Source: Lunularia cruciata (taxonomy: Eukaryota > Streptophyta > Marchantiopsida > Lunulariales > Lunulariaceae). From it: a stretch of DNA of 64,000 nt. Location of the stretch: NCBI GenBank assembly GCA_948567375.1, contig OX419757.1, forward strand, positions 6,324,001-6,388,000. The letters run 5' to 3'. Below the pieces are notes generated by a model. The model was not told where the DNA came from and ran no database searches. It saw only the letters and a program-made list of their open reading frames with translations. A program made the translations under genes and the position numbers. Below, one piece after another: positions 1-11,148 of this stretch (position 1 is the stretch's first letter; every line of letters starts with the position of its first letter).

Positions 1-2044
1 CCTCCACCATTGTGTAAGGTCTAGATCTCGCTGCAAGGGCCTTCCTCTCCCTAGCATGCATCCCTTCTGGATAGTTACCTTTTGTCACAAAATCCACAAT
101 CTCCTTGTACTCCATTGGAACCTCTTGACTAACTGAGATTGTCATGAGCTCCTCATCCGGGAAGGAAATCATCCATTGGCTCATCTCCATCATGATCATA
201 GGCTCTAGATAACAAATCAGCATTTGCATGTTTCTTTCCTGGCCTATCCTCAATGGTGTAGTCATACTCAGACAAGAGTATCATCCACCTTGCTAGTCTC
301 CCTTCAACATTAGGCTTGTTGAAGATGTACTTCAAAGCCTTGTGATCTGTGACAATGGTGGCTTTCTCTCCAATCAAGTAGTGTCTAAACTTCTTGAGAC
401 CAAAGATCACTGCCAACCCTTCTCTCTCCGTGACAGAGTAGTTCTTCTCTGCTGAAACCATCTGCCTACTAGCATAAGCTATTGGATGATCATGCCCATC
501 TTGGTCTAATTGACTAAGAGTGCATCCTATAGCTACATTAGAAGCATCAGTGTAGAGGATGAAAGGCTTACTCCAATCAGGTTTAGCAAGAACTGGAGCT
601 ACAACAAGGGATTGCTTGAGCTCCTCAAAAGCTTTGAGAGCCTCCTTGTCCTCCAAAATCACCATGTAATCTACACCCTTCTTCATGTAAATGGTCAATG
701 CATAAGCCTTGTTGAAAAATGAGAAGATGAACCTCCTATAGTATCCAACCATCCCCAAGAGTTGGCATAACTTTGTCAAGCTTGAAGGGAATAGAAGGTC
801 TGAGATTTCCTCACCTTCTCAGGATCAACTGCTATTCCATCCTTGGAGATGATGTGCCCCAAAAGTAGATCTTCTTCACATCCAAAAATGCACTTCTCTG
901 GGTTGAGTGATGCATTTGCCTCATCCAAGCGTTGCAAGACCTTGATTAGGTGCTCAAAGTGCTCCTCCTTGCTTCCATAGACACAAAAGTCATCAATGAA
1001 GCCTCTCACAAATTTCCCAATGAAAGGTTCAAATACCTTGTTCATGAACTGTTGGAATGTGGCTGGAGCATTGCAAAGCCCAAAAGGCATGACCTTGAAA
1101 GTGTAAGTTCCCCAAGGTGTGGTGAATGTGGTGAGTTGTTGATGCTCTGGTGCAATCTTGATTTGGTTATATCCACTATAACCATCTCCAAAACTGTACC
1201 TCTCATGACCTGCAACCTCCTCCAAGATCTCATCAATGAATGGCAATGGGTAGTAGTCCTTCTTGGTAACAGCATTGAGCTTCTTGTAATCCACACATAC
1301 CCGAACCTTGCCATTCTTTTTCTTCACAATGACAATTGGAGACACCCATTATGAATTCTCCACCTCAAAGATAAATCCAGCCTCCTTGAGCTTATCAATC
1401 TCCTCCTTCACAACCAAAGATATTGGTGGGCTAATGCGACGTTGCTTTTGGCGGATTGGTCTTGCATGTGACTCCACCTCTATCTTGTGCTCCTCCAAGG
1501 TGACTTCCTTCAAATCCTTGTAACTAAAAGCAAACACATGGATGAACTTGCGGAAAATCTCCTCAAATCTTACCTTCTCCTCCTTGGTAACATTTGGGCC
1601 ATACTTGAGGGTAGATAACCTTCTCTCTACCTCCTCAAGTGTCAATGGTGATTTATCTGGGTCCTTCAAAACCTCTGGCTTAGGTGCAAAATCCATAGCA
1701 CACAAAGGATACACATCTGAATCAGATTCAGATTCATCCTCCTCCGTGGAAGTCTCCTCTTCCATGCTTGTGTCCACACCTGAAGCTCCTTCTTCAAAAT
1801 CTGATTCCCAATAATCAGAAGATGGTGTATCTGAATGTGAAGTGTTGGTGGTGTTACTCACAAAAACTGTGACTCTATGGTGTGATGGCCCAATCCTCAA
1901 GTACCCTTTGTGCCATCGATCAGTTGTGCGTGCTTCTCTCAACCATGGCCTCCCAAGAAGTAAGTCATAGCTTGAATCCTTCAAGACTTGGAAAGTCATG
2001 AGATTTTGAACTCCCATAACTAAAACTACCACTTTATCCATCAC
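1..2044 (-). pseudogene. B2 pol: protease-RT linker, reverse transcriptase, RNase H (broken)
   Basis: Reading leftward: an acidic linker after the protease (1349-2044), reverse transcriptase (776-1345, with the FIDDF form of the catalytic YxDD box) and the RT thumb plus RNase H (153-779, with TDASNVAIG and TDHKALKYI motifs). An in-frame TAA at 1349-1351 lies just before the RT, and a frameshift lies near 779. The TAA is also present at the same place in B1 (8591-8593). The final bases run toward the integrase, which is outside the window. Non-functional as it stands. Confidence 0.88.
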
Positions 2045-2658
2045 CCCTACTGGTCGAATTTGTTAATTGTTTGCCATGCTCACCACAAATGTTGACGGTC
2101 TTGAGGGTATCATACCCAACTTCTTCATCAACCTTTTTGACATGGCATTTACTGTTGATCCTCCATCAACCAATGCATCCTTGATGTTGTGACCATTCAC
2201 TCTCACATCAATCTTGGAGGCATATTCACAAGCCTCCCATGGTGCTGGCTTAGCATCTACCACCCCCATTGATACTAGAACTTTTGCCTTCTTCTTCCTC
2301 TTGCTCCTTGTAAAACTCAAACCACCTCTAAGCTCCTTTCTCAAGGTAGGGTTCAAAGCAATTAATTAGCCCACTGTGATGTTAGCCTTGTGACTACCAA
2401 CATCTTCCAACATATTGTAGTTCCATTGTTGCTTTGAGATCAAGAAGTCCTCCATCCCCAACTTCTTCCTTGGAGTCTTTGTTGTTGATGGTGTTGAGGT
2501 GCGAGTGCTCCTAGTAGACATAATAGTATCCTTGCTTGGAGTGAATCCTTGAGAAGAGTGAACATCCTCTACAAAACGAGCTCTCTTCTTCTCTTGTGCC
2601 AAAAGCTCCAAATTAAGACCCTTGGAGTTTGAGCACTCTCCCTTCTCATACTTGCTCT
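2045..2658 (-). pseudogene. B2 gag C-terminus and aspartic protease
   Basis: This encodes the basic, Ser/Thr-rich gag-protease spacer and then a retropepsin-like domain at 2063-2356. The active-site motif is LVDGGSTVNAM, a DGGS variant of the usual D-S/T-G that is typical of Tat-type plant elements. An in-frame TAA (CAA in B1) follows at about 2078. The gag half upstream is at 17108-17942, separated by element A1. Reading frames in the spacer are shifted by small indels. Confidence 0.82.
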
Positions 2659-3403
2659 TGTAATACTCCGAGGACAAGAGAAGAGAGAAAACACAGATTG
2701 CACACTCAAACATTCGATGCCCCAAGGGAGCACCTTCTCTTTATTATATAGACAAAGAGGATCTCCTCCAAGGAAGCTCCACCATAGGATTAGGGACCCA
2801 GATAGGTGACATGTCAGCAAGCTCCACCCTTGGATTACTTACTTGGATGGGTGACCTGTCTGGTCTAGGTCCTATCTGGTTGGTCAAACAAGCTTTGACC
2901 AGAGGGAATCTTTTAGGGAATCTTCCTGTAGGAATCTCAGAATCACATGAGTAAGGTACTGTTGGAAAGCTCTCGACGAGACAAAGCAGGGGGGAGGGAA
3001 GGCCAGTCTTTCCTCTATTGGGGGGGGGGAGGGCATCTTCACATTTTCAAGGCCTAATTCATCCGTTTAGGCCTCCGAAATTGCCTTCAAAGATTTCAGG
3101 CATATTTCGGTTCCTACTCTATTAGTAGAAGTCCCCTTTTGGTGATACCTCTTTCTGATCTGTTTAGTCCATCATGTGTAACATCCTTCCAGATGTTACC
3201 AAACCAATTCTCACCTTTAAATCATATGTCTAACTATTGGTTCTAAGGTTCTCAAGTCTATTTCGGTTTTTGCCCTATTAGTAGAAGTACTCTTTTGGTG
3301 TTACTTCTATCTGATCTATTTTGACCATCATGTATAACATCATTCTAGATGTTACCAAACCGAATTTCACATCTAGATCATATGGCTAACCCTTGGTATT
3401 ACA
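2659..3403 (-). repeat. A1 3' LTR
   Basis: The 745-bp copy of the A1 LTR has TG...CA ends and is closely similar to 16367-17107. It contains an internal tandem duplication of about 140 bp (about 3103-3240 and 3252-3396), each unit ending in an ATGTTACCAAACC block. A minus-strand TATA-like sequence lies near 2739-2750. Confidence 0.92.
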
Positions 3404-3420
3404 GACCTCCCTCCTTTTAA
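3404..3420 (-). other. A1 polypurine tract
   Basis: Read on the minus strand this is AAAAGGAGGGAGGTC, directly next to the 3' LTR. It follows the pol stop codon closely and would prime plus-strand DNA synthesis. The same tract is recognisable before the family A LTRs at 33017-33031 and 54360-54372. Confidence 0.8.
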
Positions 3421-4009
3421 GACGCAACGTCCTCGTTGTGCAATTGTTGCTCAAATGCTTGCACCAACACCGGTGCATGTGCCACATTGGCAGTGGGTTC
3501 CCAGGTTGCTTCATAGAGGGGGTAACCTTTCCATTGTACTAGATATTCCACCCGTGGATGGTGAGTACCACGCATGCGCTTTTGGAGAATCCGCTCCACT
3601 TCATATTCCTCTGTGCCATCAATGACTATCGGACAAGGTCGAATGTCCTGTGTGGAAGTACCTTGGCCTGATCGGGGAGCATATCTGTGTAATAGGGAGA
3701 CATGGAACACTGGATGGATCTTCATGTGTGGTGGTAGCTCAAGGTGATAGGCCACAGCGCCGGTGCGACGAAGAATCGAGAAAGGCCCAATAAAACAAGG
3801 TCTGAGCTTACGAGATCCAACTAATGTGAGGTTGGTTGTCGATAGCCACACTTGATCCCCAACATTGAACTCCATGTGCCTATGGTGTGCATCAGCATAC
3901 TGCTTTTGTCAATTTTGCGCAATCTATAACCTGTGCTTGGCGCTCTCCACACCTTGTTGGATTCTAGAAACAAATGTGTTGACTACATCAACCTTGGTAG
4001 TCATTGGAC
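3417..4009 (-). pseudogene. A1 integrase C-terminus and chromodomain
   Basis: The integrase C-terminal GPY/F-type module (RKLRPCFIGPFSIL) is followed by a chromodomain (EYEVERILQKR, then YLVQWKGYPLYEATWEP). Chromodomains at this position define chromoviruses and are thought to guide integration through histone marks. The clear frame covers 3417-3875. Upstream bases to 4009 continue in a broken frame. The N-terminal part of integrase resumes at 11841, after B1. Confidence 0.9.
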
Positions 4010-4701
4010 TGTAACACCCATTTGTGCATGTGTGTGGTATTGTGATATTTAGCTTGATATTACAAGTACTTAAGAGATATTATTTATATAGAGATAAAGG
4101 ATGGTTCTATATTAGTCATGGTTAGCTAAAGTTAGTCATAGCTAAGATAGATGGGACCTTACTTTAGAGGAAGTAGAAAAGATGAGCACCACTGTTTTGG
4201 ATTTTAGTGTGTTGACTTGGTATTATTCTTAGGTGTTTGGCTTTGAGGAAAGAGTTGAGAACTCTTGGGCCCGCAAGCCTTTTTGTTTTGGATTCTTCTT
4301 TAGTCCAAGGATAGCCCATGTGAAGGAATCCTTGACTTAGTGGTTGGGTCAAGATAAGACCACATGCTTAGGGGAATATGCCCATGTGAATGGATATTCC
4401 TTTCTACTTTTTGACTTTACTTGACTTTTAGTCTAATAACTTGAGTTACTATGGTAATTAGTAACTTTGGTACGTAACTATTTCACAAGTATATAAACAA
4501 GGGGTGAGGAGGTACTCATCATCCTTTCATTTGCAACTATCTCTCTCTCATTGAGTTCTCTAGTGAGCAATGTCTTGAGTCTTGGAGTGTTAGCCTTGGA
4601 GGAGTATGATGGAGTTGGGGTTCCTTGCCTTCTTAGTCCATGGTGCGCTACCATAATAGCCATCAGAGGTTCATCCTGAGTGAGAGACAGGCCGGCTCAC
4701 A
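4010..4701 (+). repeat. B1 5' LTR
   Basis: This starts TGTAACACCC and ends GGCTCACA. It matches 11149-11840 along its full 692 bp with about seven substitutions, and matches the B2 LTR at 19507-20198. It contains a good TATA box near its 3' third. Confidence 0.95.
4490..4498 (+). promoter_or_regulatory. TATA box of the B1 LTR
   Basis: TATATAAAC, in the downstream half of the 5' LTR, upstream of the leader and in the right orientation for element transcription. It is duplicated in the 3' LTR. Inferred from sequence only. Confidence 0.6.
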
Positions 4702-4705
4702 TTTT

Positions 4706-4722
4706 TGGTTCCGCTGCCGGGA
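4706..4722 (+). other. B1 primer-binding site
   Basis: TTGGTTCCGCTGCCGGGA follows the 5' LTR after a short T run. It resembles the TGGCGCCGTTGCCGGGG-type primer sites of Athila/Tat elements, so a different tRNA (probably Asp-like) is expected to prime than for families A and D. Matching it to a tRNA is inference. Confidence 0.55.
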
Positions 4723-5560
4723 CCTCTCTAGAAGGCAAGATAATGTTCCGCGTCCAATTCTACATTAGGCAGAAGGAGGCTATGAGAGCTCACTTGGAGA
4801 GAACATTAGGAGAGGAGAGGGCTGAACTTATGTTAGAGAACCAAGATCCATTTGTATACCCTATAGTTCATTATGATGTCTTTGAGGTGATTTTGTACAT
4901 CTTGTACACATGAGAGGAATTGGAGAGATTGTGTGAGGTGGATTGCAGATTTTAGGGATTAAGGTGATTTTGGGCAAAATCTCAAGTTTGAGATCTGGAC
5001 TTGAGATTTCTACACATGATAGCTTGGGTTATCTTTCAGTTAGCACACTTGAAATTATTGTGAGAGCTTCTATGCGCACTGGGCTAGAATTTTTGAAAGT
5101 TGATAGGGTAAAGTGCTCTCGCAACTGCATGCTCTCTGGAAAATTGTACAGAGTCTGCCATTTCTTCAATTTTTAGTGAATTGTCCTGAAAATTCACATG
5201 AAAATGCAGTGCATTGTATCCTACCTGCTGCCACAAAAATTAGAGAAAGATTGTTCTTGCGCAGGGCGTTATGAATTTTTGAAGTGAGTGGGGTGGTTTT
5301 CAGACCAAATCTGAAATATGGGTGCTGAATAGAAAGGTGTCTAGGCCAAATGGCTCAATGAAAAGATCTGAAATTTTGGAGGGAGAGACACCCTAGAGTT
5401 GTTATCAAGTGTGCAAAATTTCAGAGCACTGTGACATATTGGTTGGGAGATTTGAGTGACATTGTGAGGAAGTGTCAATTCTGCAGAGTGGAGATCTCAT
5501 GCATGAGAAGTTTGAGATCAACAAAAAGCATGTTTGAGTGTTTAGATTCATCTTGGGAAC

Positions 5561-5974
5561 ATGGAGGGTCATCAAGAGTGGAAATTGAGATTATGCAAGG
5601 TTCCCCAAGGGTTTGAGGTGATTGTAGGGGTTGATTTGAGGAAAAGAGAGTTTACAATAGAATTTGAAGAGAGTATTGAGAGGATCCAAAAACCTACACC
5701 ACTTGGAGGAAAGAGTGAGTCTAAGTGCTTTCTATGTGGAGAGAAGGGACATAAGGCAAGTTCATGTCCATTGACCTTTGAGAGAAAGAGATTGAGGGAA
5801 AGGAGAGGCTTACTTGACTTGGGTTTGCATGTTGGACCTTCTTCACCAAGATTGGGAGGGAGAAGATCTAAGACCAAGGAGTTGTGTGAGGTTTGTGGAG
5901 TTGAAGGACTTCCAAAAGGACATGAGTGTAGTGGAGTAAAAGCACTTTTGGAAACTTTGGTGAAGGATCTGTGA
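5561..5974 (+). CDS. Leader ORF (ORF0) of family B with zinc knuckle
   Basis: A 137-aa ORF between the 5' LTR and gag. It has a retroviral-type CCHC knuckle (CFLCGEKGHKASSC) in its middle, a basic stretch, and a second Cys/His cluster (CEVCGVEGLPKGHEC) near the C-terminus. A homologous, partly shifted copy exists in B2 (18269-18646), so the family carried it before these copies inserted. It begins at the ATG of MEGHQEW. It could be a gag relative, a nucleic-acid-binding accessory protein or a captured fragment. Function unknown. Confidence 0.6.
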   Translation: MEGHQEWKLRLCKVPQGFEVIVGVDLRKREFTIEFEESIERIQKPTPLGGKSESKCFLCGEKGHKASSCPLTFERKRLRERRGLLDLGLHVGPSSPRLGGRRSKTKELCEVCGVEGLPKGHECSGVKALLETLVKDL

Positions 5975-6271
5975 GAGAGTCTTAGTATAGCTATAGAAAT
6001 ACTACCACTTTCATCAGCTAGTTCTCAAGATTAGTGATGGAGATAATCTTTCAACTTATGGATAAACTATCCATGAGAGTTAGATTAATATGCACTCTAG
6101 GATTTGATGTTGCTATAGAAATCTTGGAGCAACCAGAACCTTTTGTTTTCCCTAGAGTGGATTATTCTCAGATGGTGTTAGTCATGTATATACTCTATTA
6201 GTAATAGAGTGAGAGAAAAGAAAAGAGAAAAAATTTTTTTTTAGAGAAAAGAAAGATAGTGAGGGGTTAAG

Positions 6272-7888
6272 ATGGGGAAACTTCCGGTTTTCTTTGGCAA
6301 GGATGGAGAAGATGTGGAGGCCTTTGTGAGAGACTTCAAGAGAGCTTGCATAGGAAACAATGAGAGGAGGAAGAATGAGTGGGCCTCATTATTACCAGAT
6401 TTCTTTGAGGATGCAGGACTTACATGGTATGAGTCAGAATACCAAAAGAGAGAGAGGAGAGAGGGGGAAGAGGAGTCTTGGGAGACTCTGACTTCAGCAC
6501 TCATTGAGAACTTTCTTCCTGATGAGAGTTATGAGAGATTGATGAGTGAGGTTACATTTCTCAAGCAAGGAGATGGAGAGAAAGTGAGAGTCTATGTGGA
6601 AAGAGTGGAAAAGTTGGAGTCCAGATTTCACATAGTGTTGAGGAAGGGTGGGGATGATGTGGAGACTACAATGATTGGCATAGGGGCCATGCTCACCAAG
6701 AATTTTGTGGGAGGATTGAGACCACAAATTAGAAGCAAAGTGAGATATGAGAAACCTTCTTCCAAGGTTGAAGCTATCAAGATCGCAATTCGTATGGAGG
6801 AGAGTTTGGAAGGGGATGAGAGTGATTTGATGGTGAAGGAGGTTGTGCATCCTCCTCAAGGCTACAAGTATGGTGGAACTTCTGATACTTTGGTGACAAG
6901 GGTTGCACCACAAGTAGTAGTTGCTCCAGTTCTTGCACCTCCACCAAAAGATCCACTCCAAACCATCACAGAACAACTTGCGGATCTCAAGATCAATGTG
7001 GTGCAACTATGGGAGAAGAGAGAGGTGGATCAGAATGTAGGGAGAGGGTCTAGGAGTTATGGAAACTATCCATATAGAGGAGGCCAACTAGCCAACAATT
7101 TCAATGATATAAATTGTTTTGGTTGTGGAGGAAGAGGCCATATCCAAAGGAATTGCCCAGATTCCACTTACCATGGAGGAAGGGGTTATGAGAGAGCCAA
7201 TAGAGGGAAAGAGGGAGGTAGTGAAACCCAAGTGGCTCCTAATCCCAACAAAGGTAAGGGGATAGCATCCATAGATGTGGTTGAGAGCAAGTATGAGAAG
7301 GGAGAGTGCTCAAACTCCAAGGGTCTTAATTTGGAGCTTTTGGCACAAGAGAAGAAGAGAGCTCGTTTTGCACAGGATGTTCACTCTTCTCAAGGATTTA
7401 CTTCAAGCAAAGATACTCCTATGTCTACTAGGAGCACTCGCACCTCAACACCATCAACAACAAAGACTCCAAGGAAGAAGTTGGGAATGGAGGACTTCTT
7501 GATCTCAAAGCAACAATGGAACTACAATGTGTTGGAGGATGTTGGTAGTCACAAGGCTAACATCACAGTTGGCCAATTAATTGCTTTGAACCCTACCTTG
7601 AGAAAGGAGCTTAGAGGTGGTTTGAGTTCTACAAGGAGCAAGAAGAAGAAGAAGGCAAAAGTTCCAGTATCAATGGGGGTGGTGGATGCCAAGCCAGCAC
7701 CATGGGAGGCTTGTGAATATGCCTCCAAGATTGATGTGAGAGTGAATGGTCACAACATCAAGGATGCATTGGTTGATGGAGGATCAGCAGTGAATGCCAT
7801 GTCAGAAAGGTTGATGAAGAAGTTGGGTATGATACCCTCAAGACCTTCAACATTTGTGGTGAGCATGGCAAACAAGCAACAAGTTTGA
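6272..7888 (+). CDS. B1 gag-protease polyprotein
   Basis: A 538-aa ORF. Residues about 1-200 are a retrotransposon gag capsid domain, residues 282-295 a CCHC knuckle (CFGCGGRGHIQRNCP), then a basic Ser/Thr-rich spacer, and residues about 470-538 an aspartic protease with the DGGS active-site motif at 502-505. It forms the particle and processes the polyprotein. The start is the ATG of MGKLPVFFGK, about 1.5 kb after the LTR. The stop at 7886-7888 (TGA, CGA in B2) looks like a mutation, since the same frame continues into pol. Confidence 0.9.
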   Translation: MGKLPVFFGKDGEDVEAFVRDFKRACIGNNERRKNEWASLLPDFFEDAGLTWYESEYQKRERREGEEESWETLTSALIENFLPDESYERLMSEVTFLKQGDGEKVRVYVERVEKLESRFHIVLRKGGDDVETTMIGIGAMLTKNFVGGLRPQIRSKVRYEKPSSKVEAIKIAIRMEESLEGDESDLMVKEVVHPPQGYKYGGTSDTLVTRVAPQVVVAPVLAPPPKDPLQTITEQLADLKINVVQLWEKREVDQNVGRGSRSYGNYPYRGGQLANNFNDINCFGCGGRGHIQRNCPDSTYHGGRGYERANRGKEGGSETQVAPNPNKGKGIASIDVVESKYEKGECSNSKGLNLELLAQEKKRARFAQDVHSSQGFTSSKDTPMSTRSTRTSTPSTTKTPRKKLGMEDFLISKQQWNYNVLEDVGSHKANITVGQLIALNPTLRKELRGGLSSTRSKKKKKAKVPVSMGVVDAKPAPWEACEYASKIDVRVNGHNIKDALVDGGSAVNAMSERLMKKLGMIPSRPSTFVVSMANKQQV

Positions 7889-10137
7889 CCAGTAGGGGTG
7901 ATGGATAAGGTGGTAGTTTCAGTTATGGGAGTTCAAAATCTCATGACTTTCCAAGTCTTGAAGGATTCAAGCTATGACTAACTTCTTGGGAGGCCATGGT
8001 TGAGAGCAGCACGCACAACTGATTGATGGCACAAAGGGTACTTGAGGATTGGGCCATCAAACCATAGAGTCACTGTTCCTGTGACTAACTCCACCAACAC
8101 TTCACATTCAGATACCCCATCTTCTGATTATTGGGAATCAGATTCTGAAGAAGGAGCTTCAGGTGTGGACACAAGCATGGAAGAGGAGACTTCCACGGAG
8201 GAGGATGAATCTGAATCTGATTCAGATGTGTATCCTTTGTGTGCTATGGATTTTGCACCTAAGCCAGAGGTTTTGAAGGACCCAGATAAATCACCATTGA
8301 CACTTGAGGAGGTAGAGAGAAGGTTATCTACCCTCAAGTATGGCCCAAATGTTACCAAGGAGGAGAAGGTAAGATTTGAGGAGATTTTCCGCAAGTTCAT
8401 CCATGTGTTTGCTTTTAGTTACAAGGATTTGAAGGAAGTCACCTTGGAGGAGCACAAGATAGAGGTGGAGTCACATGCAAGACCAATCCGCCAAAAGCAA
8501 CGTCGCATTAGCCCACCAATATCTTTGGTTGTGAAGGAGGAGATTGATAAGCTCAAGGAGGCTGGATTTATCTTTGAGGTGGAGAATTCATAATGGGTGT
8601 CTCCAATTGTCATTGTGAAGAAAAAGAATGGCAAGGTTCGGGTATGTGTGGATTACAAGAAGCTCAATGCTGTTACCAAGAAGGACTACTACCCATTGCC
8701 ATTCATTGATGAGATCTTGGAGGAGGTTGCAGGTCATGAGAGGTACAGTTTTGGAGATGGTTATAGTGGATATAACCAAATCAAGATTGCACCAGAGCAT
8801 CAACAACTCACCACATTCACCACACATTGGGGAACTTACGCTTTCAAGGTCATGCCTTTTGGGCTTTGCAATGCTCCAGCCACATTCCAACGGTTCATGA
8901 ACAAGGTATTTGAACATTTCATTGGGAAATTTGTGAGAGGCTTCATTGATGACTTTTGTGTCTATGGGAGCAAGGAGGAGCACTTTGAGCACCTAATCAA
9001 AGTCTTGCAAGGCTTGGATGAGGCAAATGCATCACTCAACCCAAAGAAGTGCATTTTTGGATGTGAAGAAGGTCTACTTTTGGGGCACATCATCTCCAAG
9101 GATGGAATAGCAGTTGATCCTAAGAAGGTGAGGAAAATCTCAGACCTTCCATTCCCTTCAAGCTTGACAAAGTTACGCCAATTCTTGGGAATGGTTGGGT
9201 ACTATAGGAGGTTCATCTTCTCATTTTCCAACAAGGCTTATGCATTGACCATCTACATGAAGAAGAGTGTAGATTACATGGTGATTTTGGAAGACAAGGA
9301 GGCTCTCAAAGCTTTTGAGGAGCTCAAGCAATCTCTTGTTGTAGCTCCAATTCTTGCTAAACCTGATTGGAGTAAGCCTTTCATCCTCTACACTGATGCT
9401 TCTAATGTAGCTATAGGATGCACTCTTAGTAAATTAGACCAAGATGGGCATGATCATCCAATAGCTTATGCTAGTTTCAGCAAATGGTTTCAGCAGAGAA
9501 GAACTACTCTGTCACGGAGAGAGAAGGGTTGGCAGTGATCTTTGGTCTCAAGAAGTTTAGACACTACTTGATTGGAGGGAAAGCCACAATTGTCACGGAT
9601 CACAAGGCTTTGAAGTACATCTTCAACAAGCCTAATGTTGAAGGGAGACTAGCAAGGTGGATGATACTCTTGTCTGAGTATGACTACACAATTGAGGATA
9701 GGCCAGGAAAGAAACATGCAAATGCTGATTTATTATCTAGAGCCTATGATCATGATGGAGATGAGCCAATGGATGATTCCTTCCCGGATGAGGAGCTCAT
9801 GACAATCTCAGTCACTCAAGAGGTTCCAATCGAGTACAAGGAGATTGTGGATTTTGTGACAAAAGGTAACTATCCAGAAGGGATGCATGCTAGGGAGAGG
9901 AAGGCCCTTGCAGCAAGATCTAGACCTTACACAATGGTGGAGGATATTCTTTTTCACCAAGGAGCAGATGGTCTACTTCGAAGAGCAGTGGGTAAGGAAG
10001 AGTCTATCCTACTCATAAAGGAGTTTCATGAAGGTTTAGGATGTGGAGGACACTTTGCAGGAAAGGTGACTGCTTTCAAGGATTTACTTGCAGGTTACCA
10101 TTGGAGAGGGATTTTCAAGGATTGTCTTGATTATTGA
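7889..10137 (+). pseudogene. B1 pol: protease end, RT, RNase H, integrase zinc domain
   Basis: The gag-protease frame continues through the protease C-terminus (LLGRPWLRAA), an acidic linker (8042-8590), reverse transcriptase (8597-9180, catalytic box FIDDF) and RNase H (TDASNVAIG). Lesions: TAA at 7979 and TGA near 8023, the TAA at 8591-8593 shared with B2, and a frameshift near 9475 after which the protein continues in another frame from 9484. The integrase HHCC zinc domain is present (HEGLGCGGHF) but a TGA at 10135-10137 replaces its first Cys. B2 lacks this frameshift. Confidence 0.88.
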
Positions 10138-11100
10138 AAAACTTGTCATGTTTATCAAGCTTTTGCTAGAAAGTCTACATGCACTCCACCACTTAGATCA
10201 ATTCCATTGCTAGGACCTTTTGAGAAGTGGGGAATTGATTTTGTAGGTCCTCTCAATAGAACCCCAAGGAACAATCGGTACATTGTGGTAGTTACTAATT
10301 ACCTTACCAAGTGGGTTGAGGCTAGACCATTGAGGGACAAGAATGAAGATGAAGTGGGTAGATTTCTTTATGAACGCATTATCACTAGGTTTGGATGCCC
10401 TTTGGAGTTGGTTTCTGATAGAGGAGGAGAGTTTACAGGAAGCATTACTATAGCCATGTTACAACATTTCTCTATCACGCATAGAGTAACTACATTCTAT
10501 AAGCCAAATTCCTATGGCTTGGCAGAGAGAACCAATCAGACCTTGTGCATGATGTTGGCCAAAGATGCAGAAATGGAGGGGGCTAAACATCATTGGGACA
10601 AGAGGATTCATGCAGTTTTGTGGGAGTATAGGACAACCATGAAGACTTCCACCGGATATTCTCCATTCCAATTGGTGTATGGTATTGAGTCTACCTTACC
10701 TATTCACTTTGATCTTCCTACCTTCCAAAGCATTCATAGGAGATTGAAGAAAGCACAAGGAAGTGATGCAGAGAAGTCAAGGAAGGATCAACTCATGGAG
10801 TTGGAAGAGGCAAGAGCAGTTGCTATGGTTCGAGTGGAGCAAGCCCAAAGGAAACAAAAGGAGAGCTATGACAAGAGGCAAGGCAAGAAGAAGGTGGAGC
10901 CTTTCAAAGAAGGTGATTGGGTAATGTTGTTTGATTCCATTCGATTCAAGAGAGTGCAAAAGAAGTTTTTGCCTAAGTACTTTGGACCTTTCATAGTAGA
11001 GAAGGTGTGGAGCAATTACACCTATGATCTCAAGGAGTTGGGAGGAAGACACTTTGATAGGATTAACCATGGTAAGTTGAAGATGTACCATAGAAGGTAG
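10138..11100 (+). pseudogene. B1 integrase core and C-terminus
   Basis: The DDE integrase core shows all three catalytic acidic residues: WGIDFVGPL, VSDRGGEF and GLAERTNQ. It is followed by a C-terminal GPF-type module (LPKYFGPFIVEKVW) ending at 11100. There is no chromodomain, in keeping with a Tat-like rather than chromovirus lineage. The 297-aa stretch from 10207 is uninterrupted, but the protein is separated from its zinc domain by the stop at 10135. Confidence 0.88.
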
Positions 11101-11135
11101 AGAGACCTTCACTTTGAGGACAAAGTGAAAACTTA

Positions 11136-11148
11136 GTCCGGGGGTAAA
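11136..11148 (+). other. B1 polypurine tract
   Basis: GTCCGGGGGTAAA lies directly before the 3' LTR, 35 bp after the pol stop. It primes plus-strand synthesis in this class of element. Confidence 0.75.

Larger units (their letters stand above)
1..2658 (-). mobile_element. Tat-like Ty3/gypsy element B2, 3' part (cut by window edge and by insertion of A1)
   Basis: This is the pol part of a Tat-like LTR retrotransposon whose 5' part lies at 17108-20198. The break is exact: the gag reading ending in VES at 17108 resumes with SKYEKGE at 2658 and upward. Both junctions carry the pentamer GCTCT (2654-2658 and 17108-17112), the target duplication made when element A1 entered. Nucleotide and protein similarity to B1 (4010-11840) is high throughout. 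Integrase, the polypurine tract and the 3' LTR must lie left of base 1. Confidence 0.9.

Noticed and set aside
4005-4009. Perfect 5-bp target duplication for B1
   Set aside because: Flanks are TGGAC and AGACG. Only a 4-bp GGAC/AGAC match restores the A1 frame, so I report it as imperfect.
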